Origin: Streptomyces canus 299MFChir4.1
Lineage (GTDB): Bacteria; Actinomycetota; Actinomycetes; Streptomycetales; Streptomycetaceae
DNA: 64,000 nucleotides
Assembly (NCBI RefSeq): GCF_000383615.1
Contig: NZ_KB911590.1
Location: 62,001-126,000 of the forward strand
Direction: 5' to 3'
Made by a program: the position numbers and the translations under genes. Below the pieces are notes generated by a model that saw only the letters and a list, made by a program, of their open reading frames with translations, was not told the origin of the DNA and did no database searches. Positions 37,963-50,719 of this stretch are shown here, in pieces; the first letter of the stretch is position 1, and each line of letters starts with the position of its first letter.

Positions 37963-39540
37963 TCAGCTCCGCCGCAGCAGCCTCGTGGCCCCCGCCGCCA
38001 CGGTGGTCGCCAGGACCCAGCCGAGGAGGACCATCGCCGCCGCCAACCACTGCCAGCCGCCGCGCAACTGCCAGAAACCGACCTGCCCCAGGTCGATCAC
38101 CGGAAGCAGCAGGTCGAGGGCGAACAGGGCGGGATTCCAGGCGGGATGGTCGCCGCCCTTGAGCGGCGGATGGCTCGCGTGTGCGAACGCCACGGAGCTC
38201 GCCGCCCACAGCACCGCCATCCATACGGCGGCCCGCCCCGGCCGGTACCCGTAGGCGACCGTCCAATCCTGCACGTACCCCCACAGCTTGGCGGCCGGCG
38301 GCAGGCTCTCGCGGCGCCGGCGCTGCTTGGCGAGCAGCACCTCGCGCGCGTCCTCGTCCTCGCCGCCGGCCCGCAGCACGGCGGCGAGCCTCTCGTACGG
38401 CTCCGGGTTGTACTCGGCGGTCGCGGCCGCCACCCACTCCAGCCGCTCTGCGAGCGGGAAGGGGCCGTGGGGCACGAGGTTCTCGTAGGCGAAGCCGCCC
38501 ATGTGCAGATTGCCGGGCCCCGGCCAGGCGCTCGCCCGGTCCACGAGGTTGCCCACGCGCGCGCCCGACAGCACCACCTTGCCGCGCTGCGGCTTCTCGC
38601 CGAGGAAGCGCAGCTCGGGCGCCTGGATGCGGCGCAGCGACAGCTCCTGCTCGTCGGTGAAGACGAAGCGGGCCCGCTCCAGGTCCACGGCGTCCCCGAA
38701 CCGCCCGTCGTCCAGCCGCACCCCGCCCTGGCACTCGAAGCGCTGGATGCGCGTCCCGCGCGCGGGGGTCGCCCCGCTCAGCATGGAGGCGCCGACGCCC
38801 GCGGGCGTCAGGTACAGCGTGCGCTCCACGGTCAGCTGCGGGGCGTTCAGCGCGAGCCGGGTGTACGGGTTGGTCAGCCGGGCGCCGCGCAGGCTCAGCG
38901 AGACGCCGATCGTCGCGCTGCGCAGGCTCAGCTCGCCGTGCGACTCCAGGAGCTCGGCCTGGAGGTCCTGGCCCACGGTCATGCCGTCGGCGGCGATGGA
39001 GCGGCCGCTGCGGTCGCGGTAGACGATCGCCTGGTTCATCAGCAGGTCCGTGCCGATGTGCGCGTCGGTCAGCCGTACGCCGTTGTGGAACCGGCAGCGC
39101 GGAAGATGCAGATCGCCCTCCGTGTGCACCCGGGCGGCCTCCAGGCGCGGCACCGAGCAGTTCACGAACCGCGCGGTGGTGAAACGGGCCTCCGGCAGCA
39201 GGATCTCCCGCTCGAAGCGGCAGCTCTTCAACTCCATGTACGGCACCACGGTGCCGCCCGCGAGGTCCAGGGTGCCGCTGATCTGCACGCCGGTGAGCTT
39301 CAGGGACGACACCCGGCCCGCGAGCGCGGGCGGACCGTCCAGGAGCAGCCAGCACACGATCCGGGCGCGGACCGTCCGCTCGGGGCCCCAGGGGTGTCCG
39401 CCGTGCGGATCGTCGACGACGGTGTCGCCGCTGCTCAGGTCGTACGTGGTGCCGTTGCGGAAGGCCTGCCACATGCCGGCCTCGGCGGCGGTCAGATCGT
39501 CCGGCAGGTCTCCGCTCCGGATGCCGGCCCCCTCGGTCAC
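37963..39540 (-). CDS. Beta-helix (pentapeptide-like) protein with C-terminal membrane helices
   Basis: A 525-residue protein. About 330 residues consist of regularly spaced hydrophobic repeats (LKLTGVQISGTLDLAGG, LPEARFTTARFVNCSV, LRSATIGVSLSLRGARLTN), which suggests a right-handed beta-helix of the pentapeptide type. A linker with YNPEPYERLAAVLRAGGEDEDAREVLLAKQRR follows. Then come two to three membrane helices, including VWMAVLWAASSVAFAH and AAAMVLLGWVLATTVAA. GTG 39540 is chosen because AAGGAGCTGGAAGA precedes it; an ATG at 39651 would add 37 residues. The function is unknown; some homologues are labelled oxidoreductases without support. It is divergent from hisD. Confidence 0.72.
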   Translation of the reverse strand: MTEGAGIRSGDLPDDLTAAEAGMWQAFRNGTTYDLSSGDTVVDDPHGGHPWGPERTVRARIVCWLLLDGPPALAGRVSSLKLTGVQISGTLDLAGGTVVPYMELKSCRFEREILLPEARFTTARFVNCSVPRLEAARVHTEGDLHLPRCRFHNGVRLTDAHIGTDLLMNQAIVYRDRSGRSIAADGMTVGQDLQAELLESHGELSLRSATIGVSLSLRGARLTNPYTRLALNAPQLTVERTLYLTPAGVGASMLSGATPARGTRIQRFECQGGVRLDDGRFGDAVDLERARFVFTDEQELSLRRIQAPELRFLGEKPQRGKVVLSGARVGNLVDRASAWPGPGNLHMGGFAYENLVPHGPFPLAERLEWVAAATAEYNPEPYERLAAVLRAGGEDEDAREVLLAKQRRRRESLPPAAKLWGYVQDWTVAYGYRPGRAAVWMAVLWAASSVAFAHASHPPLKGGDHPAWNPALFALDLLLPVIDLGQVGFWQLRGGWQWLAAAMVLLGWVLATTVAAGATRLLRRS

Positions 39541-39621
39541 GGTTCTTCCAGCTCCTTGCGGCTCGTGAGATTCGTACAACCGTTCATGCCCGTTGAGTAA
39601 CGCCCCGAACGCTAGACGTGA

Positions 39622-42775
<3,154 letters not shown>

Positions 42776-42779
<4 letters not shown>

Positions 42780-42940
42780 CCGGCCTGTCGACCCTCCTGA
42801 TCGTCGTCGGCCTCTTCCTGGCCGGCGGCATCTACTCCTTCGTCAAGCAGCAGATGCCCAAGGGCCTCATCGTGCTGCTCTCCATCGCCGCCGCCCTGTG
42901 TCTCGTCGCCGGTGTCGTGAGGCTGGAGGTGTGGAATTGA
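42776..42940 (+). CDS. Small two-helix membrane protein within the his operon
   Basis: A 54-residue frame starts at a GTG overlapping the hisB stop and ends overlapping the hisH start. The product has two hydrophobic helices, [19 protein letters not shown] and [18 protein letters not shown], separated by KQQMPKG. It also has a short RLEVWN tail. The overlaps at both ends show that it belongs to the operon and is translated in sequence with hisB and hisH. I know of no role for it in histidine synthesis. It may be a membrane tether or an unrelated passenger. It is too short for many gene callers. Confidence 0.8.
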
Positions 42941-43584
42941 GCGCTCCGACTTCGAAGAAGGTCGTCGTCTTCGACTACGGCTTCGGCAATGTGAGGTCAG
43001 CCGAGCGCGCCCTCGCGCGCGCGGGGGCCGAGGTCGAGATAACGCGCGACTACGACAGGGCCATGAACGCCGACGGCCTGCTGGTGCCGGGCGTCGGCGC
43101 CTTCGCCGCCTGCATGAAGGGCCTGCACGAGGCTCGCGGTGACTGGATCATCGACCGCCGGCTGTCCGGCGGGCGCCCGGTCATGGGCATCTGCGTCGGC
43201 ATGCAGATCCTCTTCGCGCGCGGCATCGAGCACGGCGTGCAGACCGAGGGCCTCGACGAGTGGCCCGGCTCGGTCGAGCCGCTGAAGGCCGACATCGTGC
43301 CCCACATGGGCTGGAACACCGTCGACGCACCGGCCGGCTCCCAGCTGTTCGCCGGCCTGGACGCCGACGCCCGCTTCTACTTCGTGCACTCCTACGCCGT
43401 CCACGACTGGTCCCTGGAGACGCACAACCCGTCGATGCAGGCGCCGCGCGTGACCTGGTCGACACACGGCAAGCCCTTCGTGGCCGCCGTGGAGAACGGC
43501 GCCCTGTGGGCCACGCAGTTCCACCCCGAGAAGTCCGGCGACGCCGGTGCGCAGCTGCTGAAGAACTGGATCGGAACCCTGTGA
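42937..43584 (+). CDS. hisH: Imidazole glycerol phosphate synthase, glutaminase subunit
   Basis: A 215-residue class I glutamine amidotransferase that supplies ammonia to HisF. The nucleophile is in [14 protein letters not shown], and the His-Glu pair is in [23 protein letters not shown] is the N-terminal family motif. The TTG at 42937 is the best start. GGAGG at 42925-42929 then has a 7-base spacing, whereas the in-frame GTG at 42931 would sit one base from it. It overlaps the small membrane gene and is followed directly by priA. HisF is two genes further on. Confidence 0.95.
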   Translation: MSAPTSKKVVVFDYGFGNVRSAERALARAGAEVEITRDYDRAMNADGLLVPGVGAFAACMKGLHEARGDWIIDRRLSGGRPVMGICVGMQILFARGIEHGVQTEGLDEWPGSVEPLKADIVPHMGWNTVDAPAGSQLFAGLDADARFYFVHSYAVHDWSLETHNPSMQAPRVTWSTHGKPFVAAVENGALWATQFHPEKSGDAGAQLLKNWIGTL

Positions 43585-44321
43585 TGCCCTCGAAGCACTC
43601 CCGGCTCGAACTCCTGCCCGCCGTCGACGTGCGCGACGGCCAGGCCGTCCGCCTCGTGCACGGCGAGTCCGGGACCGAGACCTCGTACGGCTCCCCCCTG
43701 GAGGCGGCCCTGTCCTGGCAGCGGGCGGGCGCCGAGTGGCTGCACCTGGTCGACCTGGACGCGGCGTTCGGCACCGGCGACAACCGGGAGCTGGTCCGGC
43801 AGGTCACCGAGGCCATGGACATCAAGGTGGAGCTGTCCGGCGGCATCCGCGACGACGCCTCGCTGGCCGCCGCCCTCGCCACCGGCTGCACCCGGGTGAA
43901 CCTGGGTACGGCCGCGCTGGAGAGCCCGGAGTGGGTCGCCAAGGTCATCGCCGAGCACGGCGACAAGATCGCGGTGGGTCTCGACGTACGCGGGACGACC
44001 CTCAAGGGCCGCGGCTGGACCAGCGAGGGCGGCGACCTCTACGAGGCGCTGGAGCGGCTCGACAAGGAGGGCTGCGCCCGGTACGTCGTCACCGACATCG
44101 CCAAGGACGGCACGCTCCAGGGTCCCAACCTGGAGCTGCTGCGCAACGTCTGCGCCGCGACCGACCGCCCGGTCGTGGCCTCCGGCGGGGTGTCCTCGCT
44201 GGACGACCTGCGGGCCATCGCCGAACTGGTCCCGCTCGGTGTCGAGGGCTCCATCGTCGGGAAGGCGCTGTACGCGAAGGCGTTCACCCTGGAAGAGGCT
44301 TTGGAGGCGGTGGCTCAGTGA
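43584..44321 (+). CDS. priA: PriA, dual HisA/TrpF isomerase
   Basis: A 245-residue TIM barrel. In actinobacteria PriA performs both the HisA reaction (ProFAR isomerisation) and the TrpF reaction (phosphoribosylanthranilate isomerisation). Catalytic aspartates are visible in [11 protein letters not shown] and [15 protein letters not shown]. The phosphate-binding segments are [10 protein letters not shown] and [13 protein letters not shown]. No separate trpF lies beside trpE, trpC, trpB and trpA in this window, which fits the dual role. ATG 43584 overlaps the hisH stop by one base; the in-frame GTG at 43581 is an alternative. The stop overlaps the RidA-family gene. Confidence 0.95.
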   Translation: MPSKHSRLELLPAVDVRDGQAVRLVHGESGTETSYGSPLEAALSWQRAGAEWLHLVDLDAAFGTGDNRELVRQVTEAMDIKVELSGGIRDDASLAAALATGCTRVNLGTAALESPEWVAKVIAEHGDKIAVGLDVRGTTLKGRGWTSEGGDLYEALERLDKEGCARYVVTDIAKDGTLQGPNLELLRNVCAATDRPVVASGGVSSLDDLRAIAELVPLGVEGSIVGKALYAKAFTLEEALEAVAQ

Positions 44322-44716
44322 GCGATCTGCGACGCGTCACGACCGGTGCGCCCTGGGAGGACACCTTCGGGTACTCCCGGGCGGTGGAACTGCCGAACGG
44401 CCTGGTGCTGGTCTCCGGCTGCACCTCGGTGGTGGACGGTGAGATCGTCGCGGGCGATCCCTACGAGCAGACCGTCAACTCCTTCAACGTCGCGTTCGCG
44501 GCACTGAAGGAGCTGGGGCTCGGCCGGGACGACGTGGTGCGCACGCGCCTGTACATCACCCACGCCCGGGACGTCGAGGAGGTCGGACGCGCTCACAAGG
44601 AGCTGTTCGACGCCGTCCGGCCCGCCGCATCCATGATCATCGTCTCCGGCTTCGTGGACCCCAGCCTGGTCGTCGAGGTCGAGGTGGAGGCGTTCCGAGG
44701 AGACACCGCAGCATGA
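44318..44716 (+). CDS. RidA family protein (Rid/YjgF)
   Basis: A 132-residue Rid-superfamily protein. RidA enzymes hydrolyse reactive enamine or imine intermediates made by PLP enzymes. Typical segments are [54 protein letters not shown] and [25 protein letters not shown]. The arginine needed for deaminase activity in the canonical RidA is not obvious at the usual place (the segment reads SGFVDPS), so this may be a non-canonical member. It overlaps both priA and hisF and is part of the his operon. Confidence 0.88.
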   Translation: MSDLRRVTTGAPWEDTFGYSRAVELPNGLVLVSGCTSVVDGEIVAGDPYEQTVNSFNVAFAALKELGLGRDDVVRTRLYITHARDVEEVGRAHKELFDAVRPAASMIIVSGFVDPSLVVEVEVEAFRGDTAA

Positions 44717-45468
44717 CCCTCGCCGTACGAGTCATCCCCTGCCTGGACGTGGACAACGGCCGGGTCGTCAAGGGCGTCAACTTCCAGAACCTGCGCGACG
44801 CGGGCGACCCCGTCGAGATGGCCAAGGTCTACGACGCCGAGGGCGCCGACGAGCTGACGTTCCTGGACATCACCGCCTCGTCGGGCAACCGCGAGACGAC
44901 GTACGACGTGGTGCGCCGCACCGCCGAGCAGGTGTTCATCCCGCTCACGGTCGGCGGCGGTGTCCGCACGGCCGAGGACGTCGACAAGCTGCTGCGGGCC
45001 GGCGCGGACAAGGTGGGCGTGAACACCGCGGCCATCGCCCGCCCCGACCTGATCCGCGAGATCGCCGAGCGGTTCGGCCGGCAGGTGCTGGTGCTGTCGG
45101 TGGACGCGCGGCGCACCGCGTCGGGTTCCTTCGAGGTGACCACGCACGGCGGCCGCCAGGGCACCGGCATCGACGCCGTCGAGTGGGCGCACCGGGCCGC
45201 CGAGCTGGGCGCCGGTGAGATCCTGCTCAACTCGATGGACGCGGACGGCACCAAGGACGGCTACGACCTGGAGATGATCGTGGCCGTCCGCAAGCACGTG
45301 ACGGTGCCGCTGATCGCCTCCGGCGGCGCGGGGAAGCTGGACCACTTCCCGCCGGCCATCGGGGCGGGCGCGGACGCGGTGCTGGCGGCCTCGGTGTTCC
45401 ACTTCGGCGATCTGCGGATCGGCGAGGTGAAGGAGACGCTGCGGGGGGCGGGGCATCCCGTTCGCTGA
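44713..45468 (+). CDS. hisF: Imidazole glycerol phosphate synthase, cyclase subunit
   Basis: A 251-residue TIM barrel that makes imidazole glycerol phosphate and AICAR using ammonia from HisH. The first catalytic aspartate is in [16 protein letters not shown] and the second in [11 protein letters not shown]. Phosphate-binding loops are [12 protein letters not shown] and [12 protein letters not shown]. The ATG start overlaps the RidA-family stop. It is the last gene of the his operon here; hisI lies about 2.2 kb downstream, and hisG/hisE are not in the window. Confidence 0.97.
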   Translation: MTLAVRVIPCLDVDNGRVVKGVNFQNLRDAGDPVEMAKVYDAEGADELTFLDITASSGNRETTYDVVRRTAEQVFIPLTVGGGVRTAEDVDKLLRAGADKVGVNTAAIARPDLIREIAERFGRQVLVLSVDARRTASGSFEVTTHGGRQGTGIDAVEWAHRAAELGAGEILLNSMDADGTKDGYDLEMIVAVRKHVTVPLIASGGAGKLDHFPPAIGAGADAVLAASVFHFGDLRIGEVKETLRGAGHPVR

Positions 45469-45521
45469 ACGGCGTCCCCCGCGAACAAGTCCACGTCACG
45501 GCTTTCCGCGGTGACGAACAG

Positions 45522-45662
45522 GTGGGCCCCGACCTGGAGTCCCTGTACCGCCGCTACCTCGACGAGCGGCCCACTTGGAGCGCTGAGTGGAACGGGGCCG
45601 CCTCGGACAGCGAGCGCGAGAACGTCGCGCTGCACAAGTACGGCTTCCCGTTCCGGGTCTGA
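45522..45662 (+). pseudogene. C-terminal gene fragment after hisF
   Basis: A frame ending at 45662 encodes VTAFRGDEQVGPDLESLYRR, then RPTWSAEWNGAASDSERENV and ALHKYGFPFRV. This is a protein-like composition with Streptomyces codon use that reads like the C-terminal end of a longer protein. The frame is open upstream but only as a shadow of hisF, and the only in-frame start, GTG 45522, lacks a ribosome-binding site. It may be a remnant of a gene lost between hisF and the MFS gene. A genuine small protein of about 46 residues is possible. Confidence 0.45.
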
Positions 45663-45719
45663 TCCCCGCTGATCCGTTCCGCCGCCGACTCCCGCTCCGC
45701 GTCCGAGAGGGTCCCACCC

Positions 45720-46961
45720 GTGACCGCCACCGCCGCCACGCCCACGGCCGACGTCGTCGACATCCCCGCCCACCGCGACGGCAACGTCCTGCGCTGGCTC
45801 GCCGCCTACACCGCCTCGATGACCGGCGACAGCGTCTACTACATCGCCCTGTCCTGGGCGGCCGTCCAGTCCGGCACGCCCGCGCAGGCAGGCGTGGTGA
45901 TGTCGGTCAGCGCGCTGCCGCGGGCAGTGCTGATGCTCGGCGGAGGAGTGATCGCCGACCGGCTGGGCCCGCGCAGAGTCGTCATCGGCAGTGACGCGGT
46001 GCGCTGCGCGGCCGTGCTCGCGGTGGCGGCGCTGCTGTTCCTCACCAGCCCCGGCCTGTGGCCGCTGGCTCTGCTGGGCCTCGTCTTCGGGACCGTCGAC
46101 GCCGTGTTCATGCCGGCCGTGGGAGCCCTCCCCGCGCGCGTGACGAGCCGCGGGCAGCTCGCGCGCGTGCAGGGCATGCGAGGGCTCGGCATCCGCTTCG
46201 CGAGCGTCGTCGGCGGCCCGCTCGGCGGACTCGCGGTGGCGGCCGGGGGAGCGAAGGCCGCGTTCGTCCTAGCCGGAGTGCTGATCGCGATATCCGTGCC
46301 GCTGCTGGTCGCCGTCCGGACACGGGACCTGCCCGCCGACGACACCAAGGCCGCCGGCACCGCCTGGCACGACCTGCGCGCCGGACTGCGGTACATCCGC
46401 CGCCACCGCGTCCTCGCCCCGCTGATGCTGGCCATCGCCCGCGGCGACCTCGGCTTCGTCGGGCCGCTCAACGTCGGGCTGACCCTGCTGGCCGACGAGC
46501 GCGGCTGGGGTGCCTCCGGAATGGGCTGGGTGCTCGGCGGGTTCGGGACCGGTGCCGCCTCGCTGCTGCTCGCCGTACGCGGGCGCGTGCCACACGCCGG
46601 GCACGTGATGCCGTACGCCTGTCTCTGCGGGGCGGTCGCCATCGGCGCCCTGGCCTTCGTCCCGGGGGTCGTCGCGGCGGCCGGGGTCGCCCTGCTGATC
46701 GGACTGCTCGCCGGGCTCAGCGGCGCGCTGTGCGGGGCGCTGCTCCAGACCCAGTCCGACCCCGCCTGCCTGGGCCGGGTGACCGCCGTGTCCTCACTCG
46801 TCAGCCTCGGCTTCGCGCCGCTCAGCATGCCGCTCTCGGCCGTCGCGATCGGCGCCTGGGGCACCGGACCGGTCTTCGTGACCAGCGCGGCGGTGTGCGG
46901 GCTCGGCGGGGTGGTCGCGCTGTGCGCACCGAACCTGCGCCGCGCCGAGCTCCCCGCCTGA
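45720..46961 (+). CDS. MFS transporter
   Basis: A 413-residue major facilitator superfamily protein with 12 predicted helices. The inter-helix 2-3 motif GGGVIADRLGPRRVVIGSD matches the MFS signature. Sequence features resemble the DHA3/enterobactin-exporter-like efflux group (ALSWAAVQSGTPAQAGVVMSVSALPRAVLML). The GTG start has GAGAGGG upstream. The substrate is unknown. It sits between the his operon and the TIGR03085-like gene on the opposite strand, and neither neighbour suggests a function. Confidence 0.9.
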   Translation: MTATAATPTADVVDIPAHRDGNVLRWLAAYTASMTGDSVYYIALSWAAVQSGTPAQAGVVMSVSALPRAVLMLGGGVIADRLGPRRVVIGSDAVRCAAVLAVAALLFLTSPGLWPLALLGLVFGTVDAVFMPAVGALPARVTSRGQLARVQGMRGLGIRFASVVGGPLGGLAVAAGGAKAAFVLAGVLIAISVPLLVAVRTRDLPADDTKAAGTAWHDLRAGLRYIRRHRVLAPLMLAIARGDLGFVGPLNVGLTLLADERGWGASGMGWVLGGFGTGAASLLLAVRGRVPHAGHVMPYACLCGAVAIGALAFVPGVVAAAGVALLIGLLAGLSGALCGALLQTQSDPACLGRVTAVSSLVSLGFAPLSMPLSAVAIGAWGTGPVFVTSAAVCGLGGVVALCAPNLRRAELPA

Positions 46962-46965
46962 CCCG

Positions 46966-47601
46966 TCAGATCCCGAGCTCCTTCGCCTCGTGCAGCTTGG
47001 CGATCGCCTCCTTGTCGCCGTCCAGCTCCACCTTGGCCGCGCTCTGCCGCCCGTACAGGAACAGCAGCAGCTCCGACGGCTCACCGGTCGCCGTCACGAC
47101 CGGAGTGCCCCGGTGCGCGACCGCCGTCTGGCCGTCCGGGCGGCGCAGCACCAGACCGGTGGGGACCCCACGGCCCATCAGCCGGGCGGTGCGCTCCAGA
47201 CGGGACCACAGGGTGTCCTGGAAGACCGGGTCCAGCTCGCGGGGCGTCCAGTCGGGGCGGGCCCGGCGGACGTCCTCCGTGTGGACGTAGAACTCCACCG
47301 TGTTCGACAGCTCCTCGACCTGCTTGAGCTGGAACGGCGAGAAGCGCGGCGGGCCGGTGCGGATCAGCTGGATCAGCTCTTCGTAGGGCTTCTCGGAGAA
47401 CTCGGTCATCACCCGGTCCAGACGGGACGCGAGCTGCTTGATCAGCAGACCGCCGGCGGCGTCGGGACGGCGCTCGCGCACCACCACGTGCGCCGCGAGA
47501 TCCCGGGTGAGCCAGCCCTGGCACAGAGTGGGGGCCTCGGGACCCTCGGCCTCCAACAGGTCGGCGAGGAGAAGTCGTTCACGCTTGGCGAAAGTCGACA
47601 T
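46966..47601 (-). CDS. TIGR03085-type DinB-like/maleylpyruvate-isomerase-family protein
   Basis: A 211-residue protein of the actinobacterial TIGR03085 family, related to the metal-binding DinB/mycothiol-dependent isomerase fold. The opening [40 protein letters not shown] contains the first candidate metal histidine. [19 protein letters not shown] contains the second. These folds often use mycothiol in actinobacteria; no specific reaction is established here. It is convergent with the MFS gene, with only four bases between stops. The ATG start at 47601 is the natural N-terminus. Confidence 0.8.
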   Translation of the reverse strand: MSTFAKRERLLLADLLEAEGPEAPTLCQGWLTRDLAAHVVVRERRPDAAGGLLIKQLASRLDRVMTEFSEKPYEELIQLIRTGPPRFSPFQLKQVEELSNTVEFYVHTEDVRRARPDWTPRELDPVFQDTLWSRLERTARLMGRGVPTGLVLRRPDGQTAVAHRGTPVVTATGEPSELLLFLYGRQSAAKVELDGDKEAIAKLHEAKELGI

Positions 47602-47671
47602 GCAGTCAGCCTACGACCGCCTCCCCGGTCCGCACAGTGGACACCCCACGGTCACTGTCAGTGGCGCGCGG

Positions 47672-47677
47672 CACAAT
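47672..47677 (+). promoter_or_regulatory. Likely leaderless promoter of hisI
   Basis: CACAAT ends seven bases before the hisI ATG, and there is no ribosome-binding site. This is consistent with hisI being transcribed separately from the main his operon. Confidence 0.45.
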
Positions 47678-47684
47678 GGCACCC

Positions 47685-48083
47685 ATGACCAGCACGCCCC
47701 TGCCCAGCAGCAGCCTCGACCCCGAGATCGCCGCGCGCCTCAAGCGCAGCGCCGACGGCCTCGTCCCCGCCATCGCCCAGCAGTACGACACCGGTGAGGT
47801 GCTCATGCTCGGCTGGATGGACGACGAGGCGCTGCACCGCACGCTGACCACCGGCCGCTGCACCTACTGGTCGCGCAGCCGCCGGGAGTACTGGGTCAAG
47901 GGCGACACCTCCGGCCACTTCCAGTGGGTCAAGTCCGTCGCCCTGGACTGCGACGCCGACACCGTGCTGGTCAAGGTCGACCAGGTGGGCGCCGCCTGCC
48001 ACACCGGCGCGAGGACCTGCTTCGACGAGGACGTGCTCCTCAAGGACGGCGCTGATTCCGGTCCCGCCGCCTCGGATCAGTAA
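47685..48083 (+). CDS. hisI: Phosphoribosyl-AMP cyclohydrolase
   Basis: A 132-residue monofunctional HisI that opens the adenine ring of phosphoribosyl-AMP. The family core is visible: [41 protein letters not shown], the metal-binding [27 protein letters not shown]. The phosphoribosyl-ATP pyrophosphatase (HisE) domain is absent. It is separated from the main his operon and immediately precedes trpE (11 bases). The ATG lacks a ribosome-binding site but has a CACAAT element seven bases upstream. Confidence 0.96.
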   Translation: MTSTPLPSSSLDPEIAARLKRSADGLVPAIAQQYDTGEVLMLGWMDDEALHRTLTTGRCTYWSRSRREYWVKGDTSGHFQWVKSVALDCDADTVLVKVDQVGAACHTGARTCFDEDVLLKDGADSGPAASDQ

Positions 48084-48094
48084 GGTCAGCCGCC

Positions 48095-49573
48095 ATGGAC
48101 CTCGAGACCTTCCGCAAGCTGGCCACCGACCGCCGTGTCATCCCCGTCACGCGCAAGCTCCTGGCCGACGGCGACACCCCGGTCGCCCTCTACCGCAAGC
48201 TCGCCGCCGAGCGCCCCGGCACCTTCCTGCTGGAGTCCGCGGAGAACGGCCGCTCGTGGTCCCGCTACTCCTTCGTGGGCGTGCGCTCGGCCGCGACCCT
48301 GACCGCGCGGGACGGACAGGCGCACTGGCTCGGCACCTCGCCGGTCGGCGTCCCCGTCGAGGGCGACCCGCTGGCCGCCCTGCGCGCCACCATCGAGGCC
48401 CTGCACACCCCGCACCAGGAGGGCCTGCCGCCCTTCACCGGCGGCATGGTCGGCTACCTCGGCTACGACATCGTCCGCCGGCTGGAGAAGATCGGGCCCG
48501 GCGAGCGCGACGACCTGAAGCTCCCCGAGCTGACCATGCTCCTGACCAGCGACCTCGCCGTCATGGACCACTGGGAGGGCTCGGTCCTGCTGATCGCCAA
48601 CGCGATCAACCACAACGACCTCGACACCGGTGTCGACGAGGCCCACGCGGACGCGGTGGCCCGACTGGACGCCATGGAGGCGGACCTGTCCCGCGCGGTG
48701 GCCCAGCCCCCGGCGGTCCTCCCGCCCTCCGAGCTGCCCGAGTACTCCGCGCTCTGGGGCGGCCCCGACTTCCAGGAGGCCGTCGAGGACATCAAGGAGC
48801 GCATCCGGGCCGGCGAGGCCTTCCAGGTCGTCCCCTCGCAGCGCTTCGAGACACCGTGCACGGCAAGCGCGCTGGACGTCTACCGGGTCCTGAGGGCCAC
48901 GAACCCCTCCCCGTACATGTACCTGTTCCGCTTCGACGGCTTCGACGTCGTGGGCTCGTCCCCCGAGGCCCTGGTCAAGGTCGAGGACGGGCACGCCATG
49001 GTGCACCCCATCGCCGGCACCCGGTGGCGCGGGGCGACTCCGCAGGAGGACCAGGCCCTCGCCGACGAACTGCTCGCCGACCCCAAGGAGCGCGCCGAGC
49101 ACCTGATGCTGGTGGACCTCGGCCGCAACGACCTGGGGCGCGTCTGCGAGCCGGGCTCGGTCGAGGTGGTCGACTTCATGTCCGTCGAGCGGTACTCCCA
49201 CGTGATGCACATCGTCTCCACGGTCACCGGCAAGGTCGCGCCGGGCCGTACCGCCTTCGACGTCCTGACCGCCTGCTTCCCCGCGGGCACCCTCTCCGGC
49301 GCCCCCAAGCCCCGCGCGATGCAGATCATCGACGAACTGGAGCCGTCCCGGCGCGGGTTGTACGGTGGCTGCGTCGGCTACCTCGACTTCGCGGGCGACT
49401 CCGACACCGCGATCGCCATCCGCACGGCCCTCCTGCGCGACGGCACGGCCTACGTCCAGGCCGGTGCCGGCATCGTCGCCGACTCCGACCCGGTCGCCGA
49501 GGACACGGAGTGCCGCAACAAGGCCGCGGCCGTCCTGCGGGCGGTGCACACCGCGAACCGGCTCGGCAAGTAG
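48095..49573 (+). CDS. trpE: Anthranilate synthase component I
   Basis: A 492-residue chorismate-utilising enzyme making anthranilate with a glutaminase partner (not in this window). The feedback-inhibition region [19 protein letters not shown] near residue 48 suggests tryptophan sensitivity. Chorismate-binding motifs are [55 protein letters not shown], and [12 protein letters not shown]. The ATG is 11 bases after hisI with a weak AAGG site, so it could share the hisI transcript. No leader peptide rich in Trp codons is seen before it. Confidence 0.96.
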   Translation: MDLETFRKLATDRRVIPVTRKLLADGDTPVALYRKLAAERPGTFLLESAENGRSWSRYSFVGVRSAATLTARDGQAHWLGTSPVGVPVEGDPLAALRATIEALHTPHQEGLPPFTGGMVGYLGYDIVRRLEKIGPGERDDLKLPELTMLLTSDLAVMDHWEGSVLLIANAINHNDLDTGVDEAHADAVARLDAMEADLSRAVAQPPAVLPPSELPEYSALWGGPDFQEAVEDIKERIRAGEAFQVVPSQRFETPCTASALDVYRVLRATNPSPYMYLFRFDGFDVVGSSPEALVKVEDGHAMVHPIAGTRWRGATPQEDQALADELLADPKERAEHLMLVDLGRNDLGRVCEPGSVEVVDFMSVERYSHVMHIVSTVTGKVAPGRTAFDVLTACFPAGTLSGAPKPRAMQIIDELEPSRRGLYGGCVGYLDFAGDSDTAIAIRTALLRDGTAYVQAGAGIVADSDPVAEDTECRNKAAAVLRAVHTANRLGK

Positions 49574-49653
49574 GGGGCTTCGGCGCCGAATGGGGCGCTT
49601 CTCACGGGGCCCCGGGTGCCCGTTCGCCCGGGGTTCGGGTGATAGTGGGGTAC

Positions 49654-50283
49654 GTGACTGCTGTACCGCATCCCCGTTCCGAAGCCGCCGGACCCGCCAG
49701 GGCCGGACGTCTGAGTCTCGCCGTCGCCCTGCTGGGCGGCGCGCTCGGCGCCGCCGTGGCGCTGCTGGCCACCCGTCAGCAGTGGGCGGAGGGCACCGCG
49801 ACCGTGGCGGGCGGCGCCTTCCCGCTGACCGCCAAGGGCAGTGACGTCACGGGCGTCCCCGCGGCCCTGGCCATAGTGGGCCTCGCCGCGCTCGTCGCCG
49901 TCTTCGCCGTCCGCAAGGCGGGCCGTCTCCTGGTCGCCGGGGTGCTCGCGCTCTCCGGCGCGGGAATCGCCGCCGCGGCGCTGGTCGGGGCGAGCGATTC
50001 GTCCGCGCTGGACGAGCAGGCGGCGAAGGCCTCCGGCGACACCTCGGCGACGGTCGCCTCGCTGTCGCACACCGCCTGGCCGTACGTCGCCGTGGTGGGC
50101 GGCGCGCTGATTCTGCTCGCCGGGCTGCTCGCGCTGCGGTACGGACGGCTGTGGCCCGCGATGTCCGGACGGTACGAGCGGGACGGGGCGCCCCGTGTCC
50201 GTCGTAAGGCCGTGGTGGATCCCGATCGGCCCGAGGACATCTGGAAGGCACTCGATCGCGGGGAAGACCCGACTGGGGCGTAG
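49654..50283 (+). CDS. TIGR02234-type trp-cluster membrane protein
   Basis: A 209-residue protein with four predicted membrane helices and a cytoplasmic tail ending DIWKALDRGEDPTGA. Both the organisation and the location match the actinobacterial family TIGR02234, found beside trp genes. RQQWAEG in the first extracytoplasmic loop is typical. The function is unknown. The GTG has a GATAGT hexamer seven bases before it and no ribosome-binding site. The 80-base gap after trpE contains a modest CCCCGGG/CCCGGGG hairpin. Confidence 0.85.
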   Translation: MTAVPHPRSEAAGPARAGRLSLAVALLGGALGAAVALLATRQQWAEGTATVAGGAFPLTAKGSDVTGVPAALAIVGLAALVAVFAVRKAGRLLVAGVLALSGAGIAAAALVGASDSSALDEQAAKASGDTSATVASLSHTAWPYVAVVGGALILLAGLLALRYGRLWPAMSGRYERDGAPRVRRKAVVDPDRPEDIWKALDRGEDPTGA

Positions 50284-50391
50284 CGGTGGGGGGCGCGTCG
50301 GGTGCCCCCCGGACACGTCGTTCCCCCGCGTACGGAACAATGGCCTTCGAGCGTTCGGCTCAGTCACGTACTCAGCACCTAGGAGCAAGCA

Positions 50392-50640
50392 ATGGCGGGC
50401 AGCAGCCACGGTCACACCCCGGCCGCCTGGACCGGTGTCACTATCGCCTTCATCGGTTTCTGTGTCGCGGGCGCCTTCATGGTGATGGCCCAGCCGGCGG
50501 GCTTCTGGGCCGGTATGGCGATCGTGGTCCTCGGCGGGGTCGTCGGCTGGATCATGAGCGCCATGGGGATGGGCATGCCCAAGGACACCCACAAGCCGCT
50601 CGCCACCTCGCGGCCCGAGTCGGCGGACGCCAAGAGCTGA
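50392..50640 (+). CDS. HGxxPAAW-motif small membrane protein
   Basis: An 82-residue protein starting MAGSSHGHTPAAW, the name-giving motif of a small actinobacterial family. Two membrane helices follow (VTIAFIGFCVAGAFMVMA and FWAGMAIVVLGGVVGWIMSAMG) and then a polar tail. A clear AGGAGCAAGC ribosome-binding site precedes the ATG. It is positioned between the TIGR02234 gene and a DUF2752 gene in the trp cluster. No function is established for the family. The terminator-like hairpin at 50657 follows it. Confidence 0.85.
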   Translation: MAGSSHGHTPAAWTGVTIAFIGFCVAGAFMVMAQPAGFWAGMAIVVLGGVVGWIMSAMGMGMPKDTHKPLATSRPESADAKS

Positions 50641-50656
50641 CACACGCACCTCGTGA

Positions 50657-50691
50657 AGGGGCGGCCCGGCGAAACTGCCGGGGCCGCCCCT
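50657..50691 (+). terminator. Terminator after the HGxxPAAW gene
   Basis: AGGGGCGGCCCGGC and GCCGGGGCCGCCCCT pair with a single bulged G across a 6-base loop. The hairpin begins 16 bases after the stop. Confidence 0.7.
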
Positions 50692-50719
50692 CACGCGTTC
50701 GACGGGAGGGCGGGGGACA

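Noticed and set aside
37868-39472. A long second minus-strand frame in the beta-helix gene region
   Set aside because: Arg/Gly-rich frame-shifted shadow; the other minus frame shows the regular hydrophobic repeats, membrane helices and a good start site.
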